From Apus apus (taxonomy: Eukaryota > Chordata > Aves > Apodiformes > Apodidae): 64,000 nucleotides of DNA. Each line of letters starts with the position of its first letter. Position 1 is the stretch's first letter. The notes beneath the pieces were generated by a model. It had not been told where the DNA came from. It saw nothing but the letters and a program-made list of their open reading frames with translations, and ran no database searches. The translations under genes and the position numbers were made by a program. Positions 56,101 to 64,000 of the stretch are shown one piece after another. The stretch lies in assembly GCF_020740795.1 (NCBI RefSeq), contig NC_067284.1, positions 96,525,440 through 96,589,439 on the forward strand. The letters are read 5' to 3'.

Positions 56101-59100
56101 GTAAGAGACGCACGTGGGGAGGCGGTGCCGGCTGATGCAACCGGGGGGAGGTGGGGGGGTAAAGGGACTTGGGGGGCGTAAAGGGATTTAGGGGTGGAGA
56201 GAGTTTCCTCAGTGAGTGTGTCGGCTTGGGTTTTGGGGTGCCCGATGCCCCACCCGGGAGTGGAGGTGACCTCGTGTTAAAATGTCCATCCTTTTTCCCC
56301 CTCCCCATCCCGCAGTCATCGGCTGTTGTGTTTTGGGGTTTTTGGGGTGTTTTTTTTGTTGTTGTTGTTCTTTTTTTCCGTGGCTTTTGTGTTACGGCAT
56401 TTGCAGGCGTTAGGTGGCAGTCGTTAAGGTGAAGCTAAGCATGGACATGTGTCTGGAAGACGTGTCTTCTGTGTCGTCCCTCATCGCTACCCCTCCCCAC
56501 CCCCCCTTCCATTCAACCTTAGCTGGGACAGTTTGTCTGCCACGGCACTGACCTGAATTGCCTTTTCTACGAGGAGGGCTGGGGTATAAGGTAGCAAAAA
56601 AGCGCCCTGGACAGCGTTTCCCTCCGTTAGTCTTGCTTGCTGTGGGGGACAGACAAACAGACATCTTTTAGGGGATCTCCTTACTTCCTTTTCTGGGTAT
56701 CATTTGCATATGCAAAGTACCAAGAGGAGAGCCGGCAGCCACTTACGGAGACATTTTTTCCAGAAAGCATTCCCAGTGCCTGGCTCCCACCGGTTTTTCC
56801 AAGAAGCAGCGCAGCAAACAAAACTCCTCTGTCTGCCTTGCTGCCCGCAGTTCTGAATAGCATCGGTGAAAGTGGCTGTTCTGCTGCTGTTAGGGCTGGT
56901 GATGCCTGTGTGTGAGGCAGCTCAGTTGTGAAGGCCTCTGCTTCTGTCGGCACCTGGGTCCAGGGAATGGAAATGAAGGACTCACCTGAGCCTTAGGGCT
57001 CGGGGTGGTGGATCCCTGCCGAGCTTTCTGTGGTGAGGCTGGACAAGCCTTCTCATGAAATCGCACGGGCTAGTTATGATGTTTTGGGCATGTCAGAGCA
57101 ATGACACACATAGCTGTAAAACGAAAGTATTTTTGTCTCTTAAGGTATTCTGTACCTGCCCACTGAAAGCCAACCTTCACCCTTTATATCCATCTGTAAT
57201 TTTGAGGATTAAAAGTGCATGTGCCTTAGTGTTTATTTCTTATTTCTGACTGACCTAGGTTTCTGCTGACTGATGTTACGAAGGTTTATTTTGCTAAAGA
57301 TTTGTTTGTTGTTACTGTGTTGCAGCAAAATCACTGAGAATGCAAAGAAATCCTTGGCCTCTCTTAGAAGAGAAAACCCTCAGCTTGCACCAACACTTGC
57401 CATTATTCAGGTAAAGTGTGTCTGTATGCTCAGTGGCTGTGAGAGGTCCCCTTCAGTACCATTGCTTATCTGAAACTTAAGGAGTGCATGATGCAGAAAG
57501 TAACTTCTATTCAAGCAAAGTGATAGAAGGAGAGAATTCCACCAGACTGCAACACCTGATTATAACAGCCACAGCAAACTTTAGGCTGTAGGAAAGGTTT
57601 GCAAAGGAAGGGAATTATTTTATCCCTTCCTCCTTCTGCTAACAGTCTTCCCCACTGTAAGTACAGATTGCCTTTTTTTTACAAGTTGTCTAAACTGATT
57701 GAAGTAACTGAGTTAAAGCGGTTGTTCTCAAACTTTTTTAGCTTGAAGCTTTTGTTGCAGCCCTGAAAAGTGTTTACGTGCCTGAAAACATGAAACTGCC
57801 TTCACCTCCCACCCCTGAAATAACATCGCCATGGTTAAGGAAAGACCCAGCTGCTTCCTGCCAGCCTTGTTGCCTTTGAGCAGCTGTAGCTAAAGAAGAG
57901 GCCTGCAGTCTTAAGGAGGGGAAAACCACACTGAAAGATCCCAGTCAGCTCAAAAAGACCTGTGTGAAATAAATACTCTGTGTAAAATGTCAGTATACTT
58001 CAGGAGTAGCAGCACTTCCGAAGGCAAAGCAATCTCATAGTTGTATTACTAACTTTGTGAGGGGCTTTCTTTTCCGTACTGCTGGCACTGCCATCTTTGA
58101 GATAGGCAACCAAACTCATAGACAAGGATTGCTATCCCTGCAAAGCTAAGAGATGTTCCTTTTTAGATTTCTTAAGGTTTTAAGGCCAAAAAACTGTGGT
58201 TGGTTGTCATTCTGAGTGGGACCCAGAGCCCTGCAGGCAAGATTTTTTTTTGTCCTGTTTCCTAGGCTGGTGGTGTTTGTTTTAAGTGGGCACACATTGA
58301 ATCTCTCACCCAGTAGGTTTTCATTTGTTAAACATCTATAAATATTTTTTACTTTCTAACAGTGAATGTAAGAAATGCAGCACCAACTTTATTTCAGTAG
58401 GTTTTTTAGCGAGACTGACTTAACAAAGTCTCCCACACTCTGCCCCTCCCCCCTTGGTGATTGTGGTTAATGTTTTCAAATAGCCCTCTACGGCTTTGAA
58501 TTTAAGGATTACTAGAAAACCAGTGACCAGTGTTCTCAGTGATCTTTTGTTTCTCACACCTGTCTTGTCTCCATCCAGTTGCACGTGAGCTGGCTTGGGG
58601 CATTGATCCACCCTGGGCTGGAGGTGCCTGGGGAGGCTTCTGTTCAGCCACATTAGTCTCTGAGTCTGGTTTTCTGCATAGCCATAGGGGTGTTTTATGC
58701 AGACACAGGGAAGGGATATTGTTAGGATGGGAGAGAGCATTCAGTGAGAAGGGGGAGGTTCTTGCTCACTTTTAATATCAGTTGGGATGCAGCTGCATCA
58801 GTGTTTTGGTTCTGGTCATGGTTATGCTTGTCCCTGTTTATTACACTTGGTTTGCATCGTGAGGTGGCTGTAGGAACATGTGGCCTAGATCCTCCTGGTT
58901 GAAATTCACCCTAATGATGTCCTCCACCTGTCAGTTACCCTAACTCTAGTCTGGTTATAAGGACTGGTGGGCTTGGCAGTGCTAGTTTAATGGTTGGGCT
59001 TGATGATCTTAAAGGTCCTTTCCAACCTAAATGATTTTATGACTGAAGAAGAAATACTTTTAAGTGTGTATTTGTTGGTACAAAGAAAGCCTTGTTTTAG

Positions 59101-62100
59101 TCTAAAATGCTTTTGTCTTGCTCTGCTCTACTGGGTAATGTGGGCAGAGCCTTAAAATTCATGCTGCTCTCCACATGTTGCAGTTCACCCAGAGGAGCAG
59201 AGAGAGGACAGCAGAATTATCTCCTTTGCCGGTTGCTCATGGGTAAGACCAGTCAGTGTGACATGGCACCTCCTCTGCAGCATTACTGGCAACGAGGAGT
59301 TGCAGACTGAGCCAGTCTGGATGTGTTTAGCTGGTTTTAGATGTGTTCTTTTCCTCTCAAAAATGGAATTGATACTGAGATTGATACCTGCATTGCTTAT
59401 TATCCCTGTTGAACCTGGCTGGAGCTGTGCAACATCAAAAAAATGGTTGTTTGCTGCTTCTTGATTTTGTTAAAGCTGAAAACTTACAGTAGCAAGACTC
59501 TGCTTAGCAGTGGAGCTGTTCCTCTGCAAAGCTCAGCGAAGCACTACCTGCTTCCCTGCCGCCCCTACCCTGCCCCTGCACTCTGCCAGCCCATGCCCTG
59601 AGCTCTGGGCTTGCCTGTGCTGCCCTGTGAGTGTCACAGGTGGGAGTCTTGTTCAATATCTTTAGCAATGATCTAGATGACGGGAATGAATGCACCCTCA
59701 GTAAGTGTGCAGATGACACCAAATTGGGTGGGAGTGTTGATCTGCTCGAGAGTGGAAAGGCTCTACAGAGGGACCTGGACAAGCTGGATCAATGGGCCAA
59801 GGCCAGTTGTATGAGTTTCAATAAGGGCAAGTGGCGGGTCCTGCATTTTGGTCACAAGAACCCCAGGCTACACTAAAGGCTTGGGAAAGAGTAGCTGGAC
59901 AGCTGCCCAGCAGAAAAGTACCTGGGGATGCTGGTTGACAGCTGGCTCAACATGAGCCAGCAGTGTGCCCAGGTGGCCAAGAAAGCCAACAGCATCCTGG
60001 TCTGCATCAGGAATAGTGTGGCCAGCAGGAGTAGGGAAGTGATTGTGCCCCTGTACTTGGCACTGGTGAGACCACACCTTGAGTACTGTGTTCAGTTCTT
60101 GGCCCCTCACTACAAGAAGGACATTGAGGTGCTGGAGCATGTCCAGAGAAGAGCAACCATGCTGGTGAAGGATCTAGAGAACAGGTCATATGAGGAGTGA
60201 CTGAAGGCATTGGGATTGTTTAGTTTGGAGGAGGCCAAGGGGAGACCTCATTGCCCTCTACAACTACCCGAAAGGAGGTTGTAGGGAGGTGGGTGTTGGC
60301 CTCTTCTTCCAAGTAAATAGTGATAGGACCAGAGGAAATGGCCTGAAGCTGTGGCAGGGGAGGTTTAGATTGGATATTAGGAAGAATTTATATTCTGAAA
60401 GAGTGGTCAGGCACTGGAACAGCCTGCCCAGGAGGGTGGTGGAGTCATGGTCCTTGGAGGCATTCAAGAAATGTGTAGGTGTGGCAGTTCAGGGCATGCT
60501 GTAGTTACCAAGGTTGTAGGTTGTTTGTTTGTTGTTTGTTTTTTTTTTTTTGGGGGGGGTGGTCAGTTGTGGTTTGGTTTTTATTGTTGCTGGTTTTGTT
60601 TGTTTGATGGGTTTTTTTTTTTGGGTTGTGGGAGGGAGTTTTGTGTTGATGGTTGGACTCCATGATGTCAGACATCCTTTCCAACCATGACAATTCTGTG
60701 ATTCCGTGATTTCAGTGTAGTTCTACCAGGGCTAGAAAGTATCACATTGTCCCAGCTCACTGCACTTGCAATTGAAACAAGAACAATGTTGGGCCCACTG
60801 CCCTCATAACTAAGGCAAGAACAATGTTGACTGGTGTTGACATGGCAGTGCAGCCCAGGGTGGAGGTGTTTGCACCACCACAGTAGATTGTGAGAGGAAC
60901 TGGTTCAGGGCAGGGGCTTTCTGTGCCCACATGAGGTGAGTGTTCACCAGCCAGTGCCACAGGAGCAGGAAATTACAGGTGACAGGGTGGTACAGCTGGT
61001 GGCTCCCTCCCAGTTAAGCCTCTCAAGGAGTCCTGTTGGTTCTGCATCAGTGTGGGGATACAGTTGCACATTTACTGGCATAGGGGAGCAGCTGTTGAGC
61101 TCTCTTTAGTCCACTCTCTTCTTCCCTCACTGCAGTTTGCAGGAACACATGTTCTCAGTGCAGCAGCATCCCCTCTCATGAGCTACGTCACTCCACAAAG
61201 TCTGTACTTTTAAATAGAATTTTTTTCACTGGCAGTAGTCCTGAACGATTTGGGATTGACATGTTTCTAAATTGTTACGGGCTTCAGCCAAAAAAAAATT
61301 TGGGTGATGCTAGTGACAGTCAAAGCCAGCACTGGCAGCTAACCATCAGCTCTGATGGACAGTCACTGACACTGGGTCTTGTGACAAAAGCTATGAAGAA
61401 TGTGTTCATGAAATTGGAACAAACCCTTTTAAAATTATCCTGTTGTCTGGGTCAGAAGACAAGTTTTATGTATAGTCATATAGCTGTGAGAAGTGTGTTT
61501 TTCATCTTGTTATGCAGCCACTAATATTATTGAGGGTAAAACCCTCACTGGTCCATTACTAGGAGGTTTCTAGTTCTGTGTATTGAATTTTAAGTTTTAC
61601 TGTTACAATATATGAAGATATCTGAAGAGCCTCCTAAGTTTCAAGAGTAACTGGAAGACTAAAAACCAATTGTAATTATTGCGATTAAATGCCATAATAT
61701 ATATGGTGCATGGAGGTGTAGAGACCTCAGGGAGGATTCCTGGGTGTGATGGTTTCTCAGGAAAATCTGCCCAGGAAACACTTCTGTCCTAGTGCAGGTG
61801 CCTGCTGGCAACTGGGAGGAGCTGATCACTTCTCTTGCTTCTGTAATTTACGGAACCCATGTAACAAGTGATGGTAATGTTTCACCTCATTTTCAGTGGT
61901 GAGGCAAGCCAGTGTTTTTAGGTGGTATGAGGACACGGCAGGAAATGTTAGTATTGCTGTTGTCTGTTTTGTCCTTGTTACGTGGGTGGATGGAGAATGG
62001 TATATTCAGATACAGACTGGTACCTTTCTTAAATGGTAAACTTATGTTAAGGAAATGGCCATTGTTATCTATAAAAGCCTGGTATCAACACATTTTTAAA

Positions 62101-62480
62101 CTAATCAAGCCAAAATAAATATACTAAATGACATCTGCTTCTTTCCTAGAATTGCTAGGCTTTTTATTTGTTTGAATACTGGTAGACACAAACATCCTCA
62201 CTGCATTTCTTGCGTCGATCTGTGCAGTAGTGCACTCCAGGTTTTTAAATGTAAATTTATTATTTTAAAACTTTGTTTCTGTTTTGTTCCCCAAGGCACA
62301 TAATGATCAATTGATTCAAGAAATAAACAAGAACTTTGCCAAAGAGGTAAGCTTCAGTTGATACACTTATTATTATTAATCATGAGCTACAGGCCCTTGG
62401 TAGTTACAAGCATTTTCTGTTGGCAGGTTGGTCTACGTGTTGTTCACATCTGTCTCCCTGAAGGCAGCAGCAAGGATGAG
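55985..62480 (+). CDS. MTHFD1L: MTHFD1L, mitochondrial monofunctional C1-tetrahydrofolate synthase (N-terminal part, first 4 exons)
   Basis: Join: 55985-56100, 57326-57410, 62296-62346, 62427-62480 (102 codons, in frame across all junctions), continuing past the window. Residues 1-38 are Arg/Ala/Pro/Gly-rich with no Asp or Glu, a typical mitochondrial presequence. Then come [28 protein letters not shown] and [14 protein letters not shown], which match the start of the mature MTHFD1L I know (..LAIIQ..LMQEINQNL..ITHICLP). The full protein of about 978 residues has an N-terminal FolD-like domain without dehydrogenase/cyclohydrolase activity and a large 10-formyl-THF synthetase domain; it converts 10-formyl-THF to formate and THF in the matrix, making ATP, and supplies formate to the cytosol. 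The synthetase domain is outside this window. The gene follows PLEKHG1 in the same order as in human. Confidence 0.93.
56111..56116 (+). promoter_or_regulatory. E-box CACGTG
   Basis: Palindromic canonical E-box 11 nt after the MTHFD1L exon 1 donor, within the CpG-rich region. It is the site class of MYC/MAX, USF and TFEB/TFE3. Confidence 0.35.
56133..56141 (+). promoter_or_regulatory. CARE-like ATF4/C-EBP composite site (TGATGCAAC)
   Basis: TGATGCAAC fits the C/EBP-ATF response element TGATGNAAN. It lies about 150 bp after the MTHFD1L ATG, inside intron 1 and close to the start region. Serine/one-carbon genes are established ATF4 targets, which makes the match plausible; binding is not shown. 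Confidence 0.4.
57326..57410 (+). CDS. MTHFD1L: MTHFD1L exon 2
   Basis: 85 nt between acceptor GTGTTGCAG and donor CAG|GTAAAG; completes a split Arg codon, ends in phase 0. It encodes [20 protein letters not shown] and APTLAIIQ, aligned with human ..NSKEVLSLLQEKNPAFKPVL then AIIQ. A few residues seem to be missing at the start compared with human. Confidence 0.9.
57411..58960 (+). other. MTHFD1L intron 2, first part
   Basis: 1.55 kb without recognised exon. An AATAAA at 57968 is the only processing-like signal. Confidence 0.75.
58961..59045 (+). mobile_element. CR1 3'-end stub
   Basis: About 85 bp matching the CR1 3' tail (GGCAGTGCTAGTTTAATGG, TTGATGATCTTAAAGGTCC, TTTCCAACCTAAATGATT). A severely 5'-truncated insertion in MTHFD1L intron 2. 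Confidence 0.8.
59046..59634 (+). other. MTHFD1L intron 2, between CR1 pieces
   Basis: 589 nt, nothing recognised. Confidence 0.7.
59635..60715 (+). mobile_element. CR1 retrotransposon fragment, longest copy
   Basis: About 1.08 kb, sense, in MTHFD1L intron 2. It includes part of the reverse transcriptase with a diverged catalytic motif (CADDTKLGG for the usual FADDTKLGG at about 59708), the CR1-specific C-terminal region ([20 protein letters not shown]) and [19 protein letters not shown]. It has in-frame stops (about 59875 and 60198), a frameshift after about 60235, and a T/G-rich expansion at about 60520-60640 between the ORF end and the 3' tail ATTCTGTGATTCCGTG. Confidence 0.92.
60716..62295 (+). 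other. MTHFD1L intron 2, last part
   Basis: 1.6 kb. Contains a 14-nt direct repeat CAAGAACAATGTTG (60778-60791 and 60816-60829). No further exon recognised. Confidence 0.75.
62296..62346 (+). CDS. MTHFD1L: MTHFD1L exon 3 (51 nt)
   Basis: 51 nt, phase 0 at both ends, encoding [17 protein letters not shown]. The acceptor is TTCCCCAAG, an AAG rather than CAG/TAG acceptor; the donor is GAG|GTAAGC. The peptide matches the family (human ..DNLMQEINQNLAEE). Confidence 0.9.
62427..62480 (+). CDS. MTHFD1L: MTHFD1L exon 4 (54 nt)
   Basis: 54 nt, phase 0 at both ends, after an 80-nt intron, between acceptor GTTGGCAG and donor GAG|GTAACT. It encodes [18 protein letters not shown]. The next family segment (an EILKIN-like stretch) was not found up to 64000, so the following exon lies beyond the window. 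Confidence 0.9.
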
Positions 62481-64000
62481 GTAACTGCAGTACCTGAAGG
62501 ACTTTTCCTTTTTTGCTTTTGTCAGAAACTTATGTTTATTACTGATGTTCATTATCCCTTTGAACTGATCTCTGTTGACTCAGATTGGAGTTGGAACTGC
62601 CTTAGTTCTATCCCCCTATTGGCAAGCGCAGGAAAAAAGGGAGTTAATGGGCTTGTCTGTTGTCCCCATGCAAGCTGAAGCAGAATCAGCAAAGTAATGT
62701 TTTGTTTTCATGTCTGATACTTAACTGCAATGTGCCCTCATACCAGCATGGGTATCCTATCTCCCATAATTGCTCTTGTGACTGTATTTGATTCTTGCCC
62801 AAATTATTAATGAAAATTAAATATTAACTAATTTAGAAGGGGATGGGTTTGAATTTATTTGCCTGTTTATGGATCTTTTAATGCTTAAAGTATGCATTGA
62901 AAAAAATCACACCCCTGCAAATCACTGGAGGGCTGAGTTCTTCTGTTGTTGAAGGCATTAGGTTGGGGGTACAGCACTAGTATCAAGTAGGTTTAAAATG
63001 TAGCAAGCCATATTCATATACATAGTCCTGAGGTATCTGAAAATAAAAACAGCAAAGGAATGTGTAGTAAAAGATGTCACTGTTCCCAGCTGGCCTCCTT
63101 GAGCTTGGCAAGTTTGTAATCCTGCAGGCTTGTGGGTCTTGTGTACCATTTTGTATTTGGTACACTTTGCTTTTAAAATGTTGCTTGCAGTGTAATCTCA
63201 AGGACAGCTTCCAGATATATTGAGAGGAACTTACTGTGAAGAATTTTAGGAGTCCAGTTTAGTGGATGGTGAATAGACAGCTAACCATTTAAGAAGGGTG
63301 GGCTTTTGAAATGAAGATCAAATACACTTTGCTGTTTGAAAATGCATTTCATCTGCTGAGTTACACAATAGGAAATAGGTAAAATACAGTGAGTATGCAG
63401 CAGTAGTTGCTAATGCTTTGAATATCTTAGGAAGTGGCTGAGCTTTATATGCAAAGAGAAAAGCAGGGTATTTTTGTTATTTGAAGAAAGGTACTCCCAA
63501 TACAGTTCATAATGAATGGTTTGCTTAACTCTCCTGCTTGCTCACTATGACCAAGTGTTTTTTCATTTGTTAGAGTCCACATGCTAGCTTGCATTCCCTG
63601 GTTTGGGAAGGTGGGAGAGATTTCAGTACTGTGCAGTTTTTGTTCTTCCATAAGTGCTGCACGTTAAAAGCAAGTTAATAAAAGATTGTTTTACTCTGCA
63701 TAAGTTGTAGGATGGAAAGCTGAATTAAAGCAAAATGCAATGAAAATGGAAAACTGAATTATTTTCCCAGGCAGCAAGAATATAGTTTGAAGTTCATTAG
63801 ATTCAGGCTATTTATGAGTTATGTTTTCTTTAATTGCTGTGTAGGCCCCTGATATTTTGTAGCATCTCAGGATTTTTTAAGCAAAATGTGGATGTTTTCG
63901 CATGCATATTCTGGTGTATATACTCACCGTTACTTTCTATTAACATGTATAGCAGCCGTATTGCTGTCAAATGGCACAGGGTCAGTATATGTCCCTATTT
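62481..64000 (+). other. MTHFD1L intron 4, incomplete
   Basis: From the donor after SSKDE to the window end. The next conserved MTHFD1L segment was looked for on the + strand and not found. Nothing else recognised. Confidence 0.7.

Larger units (their letters stand above)
55855..56145 (+). promoter_or_regulatory. CpG-rich MTHFD1L promoter region
   Basis: Abrupt rise in CpG density around the MTHFD1L first exon, unlike the AT-rich surroundings. It holds a GC box (GGGGCGGGG at 55883-55891), a reverse GC box (CCCGCCCC at 55947-55954), an ETS-like GCGGAAGC at 55865, and no TATA box, consistent with a housekeeping CpG-island promoter. Transcription start is not defined by the sequence. An E-box (CACGTG, 56111) and a CARE-like site (56133) lie at its 3' edge, inside intron 1. 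Confidence 0.75.
56101..57325 (+). other. MTHFD1L intron 1
   Basis: 1.2 kb. The first 50 nt carry the E-box and CARE-like site; G-rich to about 56220, T-rich at 56330-56380, then ordinary composition. Confidence 0.85.

Noticed and set aside
55847..56308. Antisense 153-codon frame over the MTHFD1L promoter
   Set aside because: Pro/Arg/Gly-rich translation of a CpG island; GC-rich DNA lacks stops by chance.
57968..57973. AATAAA in MTHFD1L intron 2 as an early poly(A) site
   Set aside because: A lone hexamer without a clear downstream GU-rich element or a stop-terminated extended exon 2 of interest; common by chance in AT-rich introns.
60778..60829. Direct repeat as CR1 target-site duplication
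   Set aside because: Both copies lie on the same side of the element, and CR1 usually makes no clear duplication.
1..64000. CRISPR arrays, operons, phage or integrase genes, endogenous retrovirus
   Set aside because: No regularly spaced repeats, no dense coding, no LTRs or retroviral gene signatures; the window is ordinary vertebrate intron-rich DNA.

Overview
This is vertebrate, almost certainly avian, genomic DNA. The genes are split into short exons with GT/AG introns. CR1 non-LTR retrotransposon fragments, the typical bird/reptile repeat, lie in the introns and several end in ATTCTATG-type octamers. Two genes sit head-to-tail on the + strand: PLEKHG1 (from its first coding exon to its poly(A) site) and the first four exons of MTHFD1L. 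The same order, PLEKHG1 then MTHFD1L, is known on human 6q25.1, so this is a conserved vertebrate block. No prokaryotic, viral or CRISPR content was seen.

Layout: 1-6058 is the end of an intron upstream of the first PLEKHG1 coding exon. 6059-53640 carries 17 PLEKHG1 coding exons. They join in frame at every junction (4572 nt, 1523 codons plus stop). The DH (RhoGEF) and PH domains are encoded by 6178-41183 and the first part of the exon at 43703; the long, probably disordered tail is mostly in two large exons (49919-51578 and 52544-53640). The 3'UTR runs to about 55.75 kb, with AATAAA at 54822, 54879 and 55731. A G-rich spacer and a CpG-rich promoter follow, and the MTHFD1L start codon is at 55985, only about 250 bp past the last PLEKHG1 poly(A) signal. 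Four MTHFD1L exons (102 codons: mitochondrial presequence and start of the mature protein) lie before 62481; the rest of the gene is beyond the window.

The two products act in unrelated processes: a Rho-family exchange factor at the cytoskeleton, and the mitochondrial 10-formyl-THF synthetase. Their link here is positional: PLEKHG1 transcription ends almost on top of the MTHFD1L promoter. Six CR1 fragments (five +, one -) were recognised. A degraded purine-rich segment at about 8.56-9.06 kb shares exact inverted words with a pyrimidine-rich segment at about 10.38-10.92 kb and may be an undescribed old repeat.

Limits: exon calls rest on reading-frame continuity, splice signals and remembered family sequences, with no alignment or RNA evidence. 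No wholly new biological system was found. The most interesting points are the tight gene junction, an ATF4-type (CARE) site in the MTHFD1L promoter region, two symmetric PLEKHG1 exons that may be cassette exons, a cluster of Pumilio sites, and the inverted purine/pyrimidine segments.
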